A stretch of 36,500 nt of DNA from Chrysomallon squamiferum (GCA_012295275.1 CM022679.1:28309164-28345663), one strand, 5' to 3'. Shown: positions 22,313 through 34,300, counted from the stretch's first letter. Notes: generated by a model from the letters alone, not told the origin. A program made the numbers and translations.

Positions 22313-24068
22313 TTATTTGCTTTTTGCTCTTCATTTTTAAAATGTCATTTATTGGAAACAACAATACACAAATTTATTAATTAATTTATTAATGTTTGTT
22401 TTTTTGGTGTGTTTTTTTTTGCATGTTGAAAAAAATATTTAATATTTTACTAAATTTCACAAAACTGTCACTGACAGCATTTAATGACACCAGCTTCTGA
22501 AAGACTTTCACAAAAGTTAAAATACTGAAAACATTTTGCTTCCTTCAGAGATATACTTAGAAAATGAAATTAAACATCAACATATTTATTTTCATACTTA
22601 TATAACTTAACCCCCCCACAAACTTTTAGTCATCATTCCAGTACAAATGATAAAATTCATTCAACATCACAATTATAAATAATATCTTTATGTATGTGTG
22701 TGTGTCTGTCTTTACAAGTTAATTCTAAAACCGACACATTTAAAACAATTATAATTTAAAATCGCATAAGCTGGCCCAAACTGTTCAAACCTTTACCACA
22801 AGCTCTAATTATTTAAATTTTAATATCATTTTTTATATATTATGTTTGTTGTTGTTGTTGATATATTTTGATCACAGAGATAACAAAATCATTAGTGGCA
22901 GACCTCAATTTTTGGGTTTCCAGGTGCCTCTGCAAGAAGCAGTGAGGTCTGGGAACCATGTTACATCTGTCACTGGGCTTGTTCCACAACAGACCATCTA
23001 AGTGTTTAAAAAGTTTAACTCATACATTTCAACAAAAATTTTGAAGCAATGTGGGATAAAATTGCTTCTGGGGTCTCTCTTGCATTAGGGACCCTGAAGT
23101 TAAGTTTCAGTAATTTCATAATAGATCTGCCCTTGAACATCATTCTGTACCTTGATTTATAAAATATTTATTTCCAGACTAAAGATATAGAAAGTTATAT
23201 TTTGTCGATATCCGAGAACTACCTGCTCACCATTTGTTTTTCTGTACAAAAATTGTCACAATTAAATAGAAAAGGTGAGATTCTGTACTTTCTTGTTATT
23301 AAGATTGGAAGAACACAGGATGTATTTCAGTCATTTTTGTTCAAAACACTTTAATACAGAATTTCTTTCAGAGGACAGTGAAATGTCAGATTTGATTAAT
23401 CAGATAACCATGGCATATTTTACAATAACTGTATTACAAAATATAAAATAATCAACTGTGTGTGTGTGAGTGGATAGTTTAATGATAAAAGTTAACTTCA
23501 CACTAAATAACAATGTATAAAGAAATTATTGCATTTTGATTCCATTGCTCGGAACTTCAAAAGGAAGCTGTAAATATTTTATGAGGATCCAACTGTCCCC
23601 AACAATCAGAAATAACTCTTAAAACAGGAAGTATATTAACATTGTTAGAAGTTAGGCTGGTGGAAATTTCCCCCAAGTAAATAAACAGCTCAATTTTAAA
23701 AGACAAATGACATACACACACAACAAGTGAACAGTTAAAATTCAGTATTTTATGAACACGTGAGTTTTATTATAATACAGGTGAGAAAGGCATTCTTATA
23801 TGAGGTAAAATAAAGGCTGAAAAAAGAAAACCATCAAATAATGTAGTAAATTTCAACAAGGTGGATACATTTAAGAAAAATAATTAAAAACAGACACAGT
23901 TAGAAGAACTGACATAAAAGTAAGTTAGTATTTTAACCATTTGGGCCTGTCAGTCAGTAGCTGAGTGTGATGCTAGCTATGTCATAACAACTTTAAATAA
24001 ACAGCCATCTTCAAAAATAAAATAAAAAATCAACAATTCTGATAAGGTACATACACTGACTAAATACT
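22313..24068. other. Non-coding DNA, slightly GC-richer segment near 22.9-23.1 kb
   Basis: No supported gene. The segment about 22890-23110 is noticeably less AT-rich than its surroundings but has stops in all frames I followed and no paired splice sites. It could be part of a minus-strand 3' UTR or an old element. Confidence 0.4.
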
Positions 24069-24081
24069 AGTAGTAGTAGTA

Positions 24082-24118
<37 letters not shown>
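24069..24118. repeat. (TAG)n then (AAT)n microsatellite
   Basis: Four TAG units run directly into about eleven AAT units, an ordinary trinucleotide microsatellite. Confidence 0.85.
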
Positions 24119-26330
24119 GGAGGAGGAATTAGTAAAATTGTTTTGTGGTAATAACTCAGTGGTATAACAGTAAATCATATTTGTAGGTTAACATTTTCAC
24201 ATGGACAGAACCTGATAATCATTGTAATTCATTGGTGCATCAGAAACGTTTTAAAATATTTCACTTCTCCAAAATCATCTAAAAATAATTTTACTTCTTC
24301 TACAGTACAACACTGTATGTTATATATATCCTTTATAGGGGTGAGTTGGTGTGGTGGGGTATTCATCTGCATATTCAGAATTTGTGTAATTTAATCACAC
24401 ACTGATGTAATTATATCGAGTAACAACTTCTCAGTGGTTTGTAAACAGATAGTGCCTCAGTGAACTGCATGGAAATGTTCAAGTAGAAATCATTTGTCAC
24501 CACTGACACCTAGGTACACAGTTCTGTGTCGTGTCAGTGATGTGTTAGCTATGCTGTTTTACAACACACTGCTATACTAGAAGACATTTCATGTTGATAT
24601 TCGTTGCATGGATTATATGTACATTTTAACAGAAATCAACAAACACACATGAAATATAAAGAAAAGAAATGATGAATCATGAATTAAAACTGGAAGTTGC
24701 AGTTTGGAAGACTGCCTAACTATGAACCCATGTTTGAGACATCTTGACATCACTGCATTTAGCTCAGTATCAGTCTACATAGCTGACACAAATGTATGGA
24801 GTTCATGCAGATCTACACTCCTGATGTCAATCTACAGTGTTGATGAAGTTCAGTGAAAAAGCTGTTTTTCAGTGGATCTCTCCTCCTGAGTATCCACTGC
24901 TTTACTTTTTAATGTTTGAACAGGTACACCAAACACTGTGGTATGTACTGTCCTGTATAAGGGACACTCTAAACCTTTTCTGTGATTTGGTAAGAGTAGC
25001 ATCCAGAGTGCTCCTTTCTCTCAACAAAAGAAGTACAAAGATGTTATCAAACATGCGTTTCATACTTTAATCTATTCACATACCAAGCTTCTGTTTCCTA
25101 TCAGCTATTATTACATACACTGAGATACAGGACATGGTTAAAAAGTATTAATATACTGGAAGTGAGATCTACTATTTTGTTTTGTAAAGTGTTTAAATGG
25201 TCAAAACATACAAAGTGCTAAGTTTTAACAGTAAATGTACATTCAGTGTGAAGATACAAAGATACACATTAGTGTCGTGTTCAAAAGTAAAAATCTAGAA
25301 AAAATAAACCTTTTATTTCAGTGTTAACAGTTTATATGAATGCTAAGAAGACGAGAACAAAATTATTTTACAACTGATATGTATAAACAAAGACAGAAAA
25401 ACCGAAAAAAAACCAAGAATTTTTTAAAATTTAAAAATGAACTTGTCATACTGTGATAGGATAGTTCTAAATATCGAATGAGAAAAAATAAAACAAAAAA
25501 CCAGGAACTAAATAAAATAGCAAATGTATTGCCTCATAATGTTAGTGTAGGACATTAAATACATAAAATAACATAAAATCAATATTAAACTGAGTTTCAT
25601 AATACATGACAAAGACAGAAGTTATATACATTAATTAAAATTGTGTAATGTATATGTACGTATGAGTGTGTGTGTGTGTGTGAGGTGATATATACAGACA
25701 AAAAAAGAGAGAAGCTATAAAGTATATACATATATATATCAATATAAATGTAATGCTTAATAAAAATTTTAAAAAAAGAATAAGTATAAATTTGATATTA
25801 ATTATTAAAAACAATAATCAGTACTTGTTTAGTTTACCTAAATGTTAGCCTAACCTTACCCTATCAATGCATTATACATGAAGTATCAAACAATGAAAAA
25901 GAGACAAAAACCAACAAACCTTGTAAAACTGTAACAATTGGTGAATTTAAGTAGAAAAAAAACATTAAACCCTGAATTGTTTCAAATGATTCATGTAATT
26001 TGGAAAATTGTGGTTTAACAAAATGAGAAACCTATAGTGTAAAAAAAAAGAGAAAAAAAAGAGATAATAATAATAAAAAATTAATAACCACACTCACGAA
26101 GAAAGGTCTAAAATGGAATAAATTCACACGTTACTTTCAGTTAATAATAATAATAATAAAAAAAAAAAAAAAAAAAATAAATTAAATAAAAAAAATGATA
26201 TATCTAAATCATTATTAATAGAACAATCATAAATTGGTTTTGAACTCATAAATTGGGAATAAACAAAAAAAAGAAAAAATCCAAGAGAAGGAAATTATTG
26301 GTAATATTTTGATATGCATGTTGTGAAGGA
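24119..26330. other. Non-coding AT-rich DNA with small microsatellites
   Basis: This stretch contains a (GT)n run at about 25663-25682 and an (AAT)n followed by about 20 A at 26143-26177. A 77-codon + strand frame at 24837-25070 has no recognisable domain, no flanking splice sites and no good start context, and is probably chance. The + strand is strikingly A-rich from about 25.3 kb rightwards. Confidence 0.5.
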
Positions 26331-26339
26331 ATGGATAAA

Positions 26340-27135
26340 CTGAGTTTTCTGTCTGTAGTGCATGTTAAACTGACAACTGTCTGTAGTGTGTAAAACTGAA
26401 ACATGTCTATAGTGTTAAACTGTCAATTGTCTGTACTGACAACTGTCTGTAGTGTGTAAAACTGAAACATGTCTATAATGTGTTAAACTGACAACTGTCT
26501 GTAGTGTTAAACTGACAACTGTAGTGTGTAAAACTGAAACATGTCTGTGTTAAACTGACAATTGTCTGTAGTGTGTAAAACTGAAACATGTCTATAAGGT
26601 GTTAAACTGACAAGTGTCTGTAGTGTGTAAAACTGAAACGTCTATAGTGTTAAACTGTCAATTGTCTGTAGTGTTAAACTGTCAATTGTCTGTAGTGTTA
26701 AACTGACAATTGTCTGTAGTGTGTAAAACTGAAACATGTCTATGTGTTGAACTGACAACTGTCTGTAGTGTGTGTAAAACTGAAACATGTCTATAATGTG
26801 TTAAACTGACAATTGTCTGTAGTGTTAAACTGACAACTGTAGAGTGTAAAACTGAAACATGTCTATAAACTGTTGTTAAAACTGAAAATTGTCTGTAAGT
26901 GTTAAAAGTGTCTGTAGTGTGATAGTGTTAAACTGTCAATTGTCTGTAGTGTTAAACTGTCAATTGTCTGTAGTGTGTGTGACAATTGTCTGTAGTGTGT
27001 AAAACTGAAACATGTCATGTGGAACTGACAACTATCTGTAGTGTGTGTAAAACTGAAACATGTCTATAATGTGTTAAACTGACAATTGTCTGTAGTGTTA
27101 AACTGACAACTGTCTGTAGTGTGTGTGCTAAATTA
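26340..27135. repeat. Imperfect minisatellite with alternating ~23-bp and ~27-bp sub-units
   Basis: Two related sub-units alternate irregularly: one like TTAAACTGACAACTGTCTG and one like GTAAAACTGAAACATGTCTA, joined by TAGTGTG or TAATGTG. Together they make a higher-order unit of about 50 bp, with many internal deletions. The shared core is TGTCTGTA/TGTCTATA. Sub-unit variants such as GTCAATTGTCTG cluster locally, as expected from repeated unequal exchange. Confidence 0.9.
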
Positions 27136-27187
27136 ACAAATGTCAGTAGGATTACATATTCAATTGGGTGAAGACTGGAAAATGTAT

Positions 27188-27655
27188 TAAACAGGCTAAT
27201 GTCTGTATGGTGTATTAAACAGGCTAATGTCTGTATGGTGTATTTAACAGGCTAATGTCTGTATGGTGTATTTAACTGGCTAATGTCTGTATGGTGTATT
27301 TAACTGGCTAATGTCTGCATGGTGTATTTAACTGGCTAATGTCTGTATGGTGTATTTAACAGGCTAATGTCTGTATGGTGTATTAAACAGGCTAATGTCT
27401 GCATGGTGTATTTAACTGGCTAATGTCTGTATGGTGTATTTAACTGGCTAATGTCTGTATGGTGTATTAAACAGGCTAATGTCTGTATGGTGTATTAAAC
27501 AGGCTAATGTCTGTATGGTGTATTTAACTGGCTAATGTCTGTATGGTGTATTAAACAGGCTAATGTCTGTATGGTGTATTTAACTGGCTAATGTCTGTAT
27601 GGTGTATTTAACTGGCTAATGTCTGTATGGTGTATTTAACTGGCTAATGTCTGTA
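27188..27655. repeat. 28-bp minisatellite, 17 copies
   Basis: Seventeen copies of CTAATGTCTG recur at 28-base intervals, each followed by (T/C)ATGGTGTATT. Two main variants interleave: AAACAGG and TTAACTGG at the end of the unit. A few copies have GCATGG for GTATGG. Degenerate copies continue to about 27765. The core resembles the neighbouring 26.3 kb array, so both probably derive from one ancestral repeat. Confidence 0.95.
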
Positions 27656-27778
27656 CAATGTGTTAGTAGGATACATTAAATAGGCTGTCTATATAATGTG
27701 TTAATTTGCTTGTCTGTAAGAGGTTTTAAACTGGCTGATGTCTGGTGGATTCTATTTGACTGGCAGACAGAAAGAAAT

Positions 27779-27811
27779 CTACACTTCAGTTTTTGTTATC
27801 TCTTCAGCAAC
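27779..27811 (-). CDS. Candidate terminal exon of an unidentified minus-strand gene (VAEEITKTEV-stop)
   Basis: On the minus strand a TTTTTACAG acceptor (AG at 27813-27812) is followed by 33 bases that in phase 0 read VAEEITKTEV and a TAG stop at 27781-27779. The end KTEV fits a class I PDZ-ligand pattern (T-x-V). In phase 2 the exon would instead read LLKR-stop. No family is recognised. The evidence is one acceptor and a short frame, so it may be chance. Confidence 0.2.
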   Translation of the reverse strand, partial: VAEEITKTEV

Positions 27812-27919
27812 CTGTAAAAACAAAAATAAAATTTAAAGAAATGATTAAATCAGTAATTTTAGATAGCAGTAAATATTAAAATATAAATAATTTCTTTCTT
27901 GTCATGTACATCTTTATAT

Positions 27920-27923
<4 letters not shown>

Positions 27924-27968
<45 letters not shown>
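27924..27968. repeat. (GT)n microsatellite, about 22 units
   Basis: An uninterrupted GT run on the + strand. Confidence 0.97.
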
Positions 27969-27971
<3 letters not shown>

Positions 27972-28130
27972 CAGGGCTGGATTTATAGTCATATTTAGAG
28001 TTATATTTAACAAGTACTAAGCAGAGAGTAATGTTCATAGACTTTCTGACTGACTTTTTTAGCAGTTTTTGTTTTTATTTTATAGATATATCTGACTCTT
28101 GCACTGATGTGTGTTTCTGTGAAGTTATAT

Positions 28131-28166
28131 ACATACACACACAAACACACACACGTATACACACAC

Positions 28167-28198
<32 letters not shown>

Positions 28199-28236
28199 GT
28201 ATACACACACACATACACACACACACACATACATAT
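28131..28236. repeat. Compound (CA)n / CATA / CGTA microsatellite
   Basis: CA runs are interrupted by ATA and GTATA. Two near-identical sub-blocks around CACACGTATACACACACACA suggest an internal duplication of about 40 bp. Frames across it on either strand are repeat artefacts. Confidence 0.92.
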
Positions 28237-28370
28237 AACAGCAGTGTTAATTACAAACACAGTTTAATTAAAATGTGATGGAAAAAGAAAGAAACTGAAA
28301 AACAATCAAAATCTGAACAAATCAAGATAGAGATTCATAACCAACTCATGCATAACATCTATGTTAATTC

Positions 28371-28373
<3 letters not shown>

Positions 28374-28419
<46 letters not shown>
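28374..28419. repeat. (GA)n microsatellite, about 23 units
   Basis: An uninterrupted GA run. On the minus strand it is a perfect TC polypyrimidine tract ending in CAAAG, so it could act as a strong splice acceptor tract, but no exon with a donor is visible after it. Confidence 0.97.
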
Positions 28420-28422
<3 letters not shown>

Positions 28423-29096
28423 ATTTAAATCATGTAAGTAAATAAAATTTGTGAACATGTTAGGTCAGTATTAACATATTTTATTTGTAAACAGACAAAT
28501 TCTTGTTAAATTACTTTATGGTGATGTTGTTTACCAGAGAGTAATTTTTAAATTTAAAGTCAATGGAAAATTATCTTATTATAAATCTGCCATCTTTTGG
28601 AATAAATTATTTAAATAATGGAAACAAACTCCAAAAATAATAAAGCCTAGGTTACAACTTTGTAATAAAAGTTACATTTTTATTTTTATTTTACCTAAAA
28701 TCTGCACAGGCATATATAGCAAGTCTTTATAAAACAAAACATTCATCATGAAAAAGTTTTCTCTTCAGTTTTCACTTATCAATCTGCTCCACTTGATGGC
28801 ACATTTTTTATAAAAATAATATAATTTATAACTGTAAACATATTTTGATGAATTATATATATATATATATTAAAAAACAAATAAAAGGTTTAAAAAATTA
28901 TTTGTGTGCTATTTTTTCACTAGGATAAATGAAATGTAAATAATTTGGTTTGTAGAAACTAAAAATAAATGAAGTAATTTTTAAATGGTTTCAGTGAATG
29001 TAACTGAATAATAAGCTCAACAGTTTGAAACGTTACTGAAAGATAAGTAAGACAACTGTAAAAACAACTTAAAAAAAATAAAGTATGAAAATGAAA
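28420..29096. other. AT-rich non-coding DNA
   Basis: No gene, paired splice signals or repeat beyond a short (TA)n at about 28855-28870. Confidence 0.5.
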
Positions 29097-29177
29097 ATAA
29101 AATAAATAAAGTAAATAAAGTAAATAAATAAATATATAATAATAATAAAAGAAGAAGAAGAAGAAGAAGAAGAAGAA
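29097..29177. repeat. (AAAT)n, (AAT)n and (GAA)n microsatellite cluster
   Basis: AAAT-type units lead through AAT units to about nine GAA units (29151-29177). The antisense frame here encodes only a leucine run and is not a gene. Confidence 0.85.
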
Positions 29178-29429
29178 TTTTAATATTAAATTTAAGTTGA
29201 TAAATGTATATTTTAAAAAATGGAAAAGGACACATACTCAATGTACTATGAATTACAATTTTAAGAACATATTTTAAATCTTATTAAATTTTTTGCTTTT
29301 TATTCGGAATAAATAGAAACAAATTATAAAAAAAATTTTTTTAGGACCAGGCTAGATGGGAAAATGATACAATTATACTTCCTGTTTACAGAAGGATGGT
29401 TTCACATTGTTATTTGTTTTGATTTCCAT

Positions 29430-29586
29430 TTATAAATCTATTTTGTAAATTTAATCTATGAGAAATTTAAAATTTAATTCATAAAGATTATAGTCATAAT
29501 GAAATATAAAAGTTTGTAAATTTATTCTAGGTATGAGAAATTTAAAATTTAATTATAAAAAATTATAATCGTAATAAAACATAAGA
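29430..29586. repeat. Two-copy tandem duplication, about 75-80 bp
   Basis: A block around ATGAGAAATTTAAAATTTAA (first copy near 29458) is repeated near 29533. Flanking similarity on both sides (TTTGTAAATTTA before, TTATA(G/A)TC(A/G)TAAT after) gives two copies with a handful of differences. Confidence 0.7.
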
Positions 29587-30199
29587 TTCCCATCCATTAG
29601 AAAAACAAAGAAAAGAAAATACAATAAGAAAACTATGTTTATCTATTTAGGTTCACCAAAACCATGAAAAATAACAGTGTGCTAGTTAAGATGGCAAAAT
29701 GGAAATGAACTTGGTGTATTTCTAACATTACATTTGCTTTTCAAATAAATCTAATGAACAAAATTATTATAATTTATTTTTCAAATCTAAAGATAAAGAA
29801 ACTGAAAATCAAACAGAAAAATTTATTGAGAAAAAAAACAAATTGAAAAGAGGAAAATTTGGAATCCAATCCTCAAACTATTTCAAAAATCATTTCTTAC
29901 TGTAACTTGTATTGGTTTGAGCCCCTTAAATATGCTGAATAAAAATAAGTATTAAAATGAATTATTTGAATATTTGAAATAACCGTCAGAATTTAGCAAC
30001 TAATGTTTCCAAATTGATTTATTACTGTTTGGTTATTTCTAAATTAGTTTATAGCAAGCATTCATAGAAATGGAATAAAATTTATTTATTTGGGAAAATG
30101 TCTGATACAAAATTTTATAAAAATTCTTTTGAAAGAAAAAATCCAATAAAAAAAAACAAAACAAAAACATTATAATAAAAATAATGTATATAATTATAC

Positions 30200-30245
30200 T
30201 AAAATAAATAAATAAATAACAATAACAATAACAATAATAACAATC

Positions 30246-30290
<45 letters not shown>

Positions 30291-30312
30291 TTAATAATAA
30301 TAATAATAACCA
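30200..30312. repeat. (AAAT)n, (AATAAC)n and long (AAT)n microsatellite
   Basis: AAAT units, then AACAAT units, then about twenty AAT units from about 30249. The antisense frame over it is a run of Ile and has no biological meaning. Confidence 0.9.
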
Positions 30313-30548
30313 ATAACAGCAACAACAAAACAACATAAAAAAAAAAAATAATCAATGAAAAACAATTTAAAAAGAAATAAATAAAACAAAAAAGAGGAAA
30401 CTGATAAATAAAAAATAAAATATACATCTGCATGAACTTAACTCTGGTGTCAGTGCTCATGTTGCTAAAAAGTAACTGAATGATTAAAATCACTCTGTGT
30501 AAATGAAGAAAGGTTGTTACTGCTATTTCATGAAGGCTGAAAGCAACT

Positions 30549-30579
30549 CTACTTGTTTTCTACAGCCTGGCAACATGCA
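30549..30579 (-). CDS. Candidate alternative terminal exon of the minus-strand gene
   Basis: On the minus strand GTTTTGTTTTTCAG (AG at 30581-30580) is an excellent acceptor. In phase 2, the phase shared by the small exons upstream, the exon reads ACCQAVENK then a TAG stop at 30551-30549. In phase 0 it would read MLPGCRKQVELLSAFMK to a TAG at 30525-30523. The protein family is not recognised. If real, it and 27779-27811 would be alternative 3' ends. Confidence 0.22.
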
Positions 30580-30683
30580 CTGAAAAACAAAACACTTCTC
30601 AAAACAAAACTTCACTCAGGTCCAATGCTTAGTAAAACTGGTGGCTGTAAAACATGGTGATTATTGAAAACTTGCAAACTCAC

Positions 30684-30698
30684 CTTTTCCCCATTTTT
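30684..30698 (-). CDS. Candidate 15-nt microexon of the minus-strand gene
   Basis: On the minus strand a long T-tract plus CTCTTCATAAAG (AG at 30700-30699) precedes AAAAATGGGGAAAAG, followed at once by the consensus donor GTGAGT. Fifteen bases keep the frame: phase 0 gives KNGEK, phase 2 gives KMGK flanked by split Arg codons. The donor is the best on the minus strand in this region. Transcript data would decide. Confidence 0.3.
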
Positions 30699-30965
30699 CT
30701 TTATGAAGAGAAAAAAAAAAAACAGAAATAAAGTCTGAGTTGAAACACTGCAGAAAACACATCAGGAAAGAAACACAATTAAATAATCACTTAGAATTGT
30801 TAAACACATAATATTAAACACAGTGGAAAATAATTGTTATTTTCAAACGCATTTTCAAGGAAACAAACGTAATCATACATCACTACTAGAGGTGTTGTCA
30901 AACACAGTGGGAAACACAAGCAAACACATTCAAACACAGCATAACACACGATGAGACAATTATAC

Positions 30966-31010
30966 CTAGAACTGTCAACCGCTTTCTGGAAGCACAACCT
31001 GCCGTATCGC
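30966..31010 (-). CDS. Candidate 45-nt exon of the minus-strand gene
   Basis: A GC-richer island within very AT-rich DNA. On the minus strand TTTCTTTCATTAG (AG at 31012-31011) precedes 45 bases that end TCTAG followed by GTATAA. In phase 2 the exon reads RYGRLCFQKAVDSS, ending with two bases of a further codon. Phase 0 hits a stop, and the third phase gives DTAGCASRKRLTVL. It is a multiple of three, so skipping would keep the frame. I do not recognise the protein. Confidence 0.33.
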
Positions 31011-31291
31011 CTAATGAAAGAAACAAAATTAAAAAGCAAACAGAAAAAAAGACAAAAAGACAACCAAAGAAAACAAAAAAGAAGACAAAGAAATATTCAT
31101 CTTAAGAAAAAAATTCAATAAATAAATCCAACAAGAAACCAAAACCAATAAAAAACAACAAATAAACATCATCAAAACCAAACAGGTTTAGACACAAAAA
31201 TATGTTTAAACAATTATTAAATTTTAAAAATTATGTAACAAACTAACATCTAAAAAAAATATAAAGGTAGAAAAACAAAGAATGTGTTTAC

Positions 31292-31318
31292 CTGTTCATA
31301 CAATAACTTTCATATTTA
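31292..31318 (-). CDS. Candidate 27-nt exon of the minus-strand gene (weak)
   Basis: On the minus strand an AG at 31320-31319 with a poor pyrimidine tract (AATTATTGTCAG) precedes 27 bases ending GAACAG with donor GTAAAC. Phase 2 reads KYESYCMN between split codons. It again has a length divisible by three and the same phase as its neighbours, but the acceptor is weak. Confidence 0.15.
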
Positions 31319-31319
31319 C

Positions 31320-34300
31320 TGACAATAATTAGGACTTTAATGATTTTTATTTTAACTGATGAAGGAAATGTTTCAAAGTGGAATAAAATGCTGTGTAAAT
31401 TATTTACACTTATTTTATAAGAAATCGTAAGACCAAGCAACCAAATGATGATAATACATTTTAAAAGTAATTCAAGAAGTATGGAGATTGTTATAATAAT
31501 TTATTTTACATTTTTTTTTATATCTACAATTGTGTGTGTGTCTGTATGTTTGTGTGTTTGAATGTGTGTTTGTGTATGTGGACAGCAAATAATTATTCAT
31601 TAATAAAGAAAACCAAACAAAATGTCTGTTAGTCTGTTCATCTTTCATTGTATGAAGTCACAACAAACAACAGCCTTCCTGCCTGTCTTGTAGTTTATTG
31701 TTCTTTACTAGCAGTGAAGACTGGTGAAACATTCTTATGTGCACAAAGTGCATTTGGATAATTTCTTCATACTGTAATGTTTAACTGAATGATTCAACTA
31801 AAACATAATCATTTAAAGATTAAGTCTACTACTTGGTAATTTAGAAAGAGGTGAACTGTGAATTACTGGATGATACTAGCTGAATGAAATGTGACTGGGC
31901 TGTAGTTTTAATGAAAAACACAACCAGTGTGGCACATTAACAAGTCAGTTATTTGTAGCAGAACAAAGGAAGCATATTTTTATTTTTTCAGTTGACTGAA
32001 TTCTGGTTTTATTACAATACTCGCTTACTCAGAAGTATCATGTTTAAAGAACAGGACTAAAAATTTAAATCTAATTTACAAACTGTTCTTTCAAATTAGC
32101 TGATGTTATTTTTACTGATATTCAGTTTCATTTTGGATCTTATTTTTTTATATTTTAACTAACACTTTATACTTGAAGTGTTGAAACATTTTTCCTTTGA
32201 TTAAGTAGATTGTTGTGTAAAAGAATTAATTATTTATCAAGCAGGTAAAAATAACTACACAACTAACAACTATTAGTCATTCCTAGTTAGTGAAAATTAC
32301 AAAACCTTACACAGAAAATTCATCTTGAAAACACATTATGGTAGAGTGTTGTTTTGATGTTTCTATCAATTCAGTATCCAACATTAGGGCATGATGATTT
32401 TCTTGTTTTCAGGACATGTATATTCAAAATACTTTTTCATCTGATGTTTTTAGAAGATGTATATATAAAATACCTTTTCATCTGATGATCATAATATTTT
32501 TGTTTTTAATATGCTGATCTCACTGAATATTTTATAGGGTACTATATTTAAGAATTTTTACTACAGGCTGAATAATATCTGATAAGAGATATATTGTGTG
32601 TTGTACTGACATGCCAAACACTGAGTTTCATCTTTATTATTTACATGTAGCTAACAAATTTCATACAAACTAACATCTGTGTGTGAATCTGCAGAGATAA
32701 ACTGTTACAACATTCAGCTGAGTGAGTTTGGTTCAGGTTAGCTGTGTCTTGTTAAAAGACACAATTCTAAGATGTCTGTACTGAAATCATGTGACTCATA
32801 TAACAAAGAAACTGTTTTTAAAAAGAGTTGCAGAGAAATTAAAAGTCACAAGATTATTTTAATCAGCTTTTTGCAAAATAATAGAAGTTCTGAGAAAAAA
32901 CATTTCTTTTAAGACAAAAAATATAAAATAAAAATAATAATAATAAAAATCAAAAATTAAAATTAAAAACACAACATTTATTTAATTTTTAATTAATTTA
33001 TTAATTAATTTATTTTTTTTAAATATTTTAGTGAATTCTTTTACATTATTTATTTTGATTTGTTTTTATCATGAAGGTAAGTATATCTAGCAGTGTTCTA
33101 AAATAAATATAGCTCAAAATTTACTTGGTGTTCAAAACACACACAGAGAGAATAAACTGATACATCAAGATCTTCATCAGAAAAAATATCAACTATCAAA
33201 TCTTTTTTTTTATCAATCTCTTGATTTTACCAGGAACCCCTCCTAAAACTGCCCCAAAATCAAACTTACTTTGGCATTTAGATAGGTAAAAATAATAAAA
33301 TAAAAATTATAGATAAATCTATTCTAAAACAAAAGTGCTTTTCTAAACAACACAATTAATTTAATTTATAGTAAAGAGGAAAAGATCTGAATATAAGTAA
33401 TTATTGATAAGTAAAATATGAAAATATATGATCAGAAAGGGTCTCAAGTTCTGGACACTGGCCATCAATTAACCAGTCACAGAACATAAAGCAATTTTGT
33501 TAAAAGTAACTCTGAACTGTTATTTTTTAATTCAAATTTTTTTTATCATTAATTCCATAAACATGAAAATATTCTATTCTACAAAATAATTCAATTATAG
33601 ACAATAAAAGTAATGTAATTTTCATATGATTTAGTATTCATTGATTAACATAATTTTTAAATGATGAACAAATACCAGAAAATAATTTGCTATTCAAACA
33701 TGAATGTTTTAATTGTTTACTTCATTAAAGAAAAAGTTTTAAAAAATTTATAAAAAAAGAGATTATATTTGTATAAAAATATACATGTAATAAATAGCCT
33801 ATCTATTGTTGTACTGTCTATATGTACCACTGAAATGACTATCAAAATGTCTATTTTCTAATAAAATTCAAAAATACAAATTATATAAACATATTTATAG
33901 AAACAAAAAGAAAATATTGATATAGTAAAAGATACATCAAATATATAAAGTCAGAAATCAAAAAGAGTAAACTATGTTTCAGATAAAAAGATATCAACTT
34001 TCTCCAAATATTCTTTTCACTTTAACACAAAAGTAAATCTTCAAAAAGTTTTAGACATCCATAATATTTGTAATATTTAATTTTATACACTAATACAGGA
34101 CTATTATTTATACAATATTACATAAAATATATTTGTAATATATTTAGTGTTTACATAAATTTTATATAACTATTTATTCACTTTAATGTTACAGTGTATG
34201 TAAACTTTATGCAACTAAAATGTTATATAATTATGTTTATAACTATTTTCTGGTACAGATCATGTAAACTATATGTAACTATTTATTCACTAGTACAGTT

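Noticed and set aside
24837-25070. 77-codon + strand ORF
   Set aside because: No domain, no similar neighbour, no splice or promoter context, and the length is compatible with chance in a 16 kb non-coding stretch.
28007-28267. ORFs on both strands rich in Cys/Val or His/Thr
   Set aside because: Translations of the (CA)n microsatellite.
30194-30493. Minus-strand ORF with a poly-isoleucine run and hydrophobic segments
   Set aside because: Produced by the (AAT)n microsatellite and A-rich flanks.
30800-31063. 87-codon minus-strand ORF as a single gene
   Set aside because: Cys/Phe-rich composition comes from T-rich minus-strand DNA; only the 45-nt GC-richer core with splice signals is worth keeping as an exon candidate.
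33000-33082. Plus-strand exon ending ATGAAG with donor GTAAGTAT
   Set aside because: The sequence between the only nearby acceptor (TTTTAG) and the donor is AT-rich noise, with no partner exons on the + strand.
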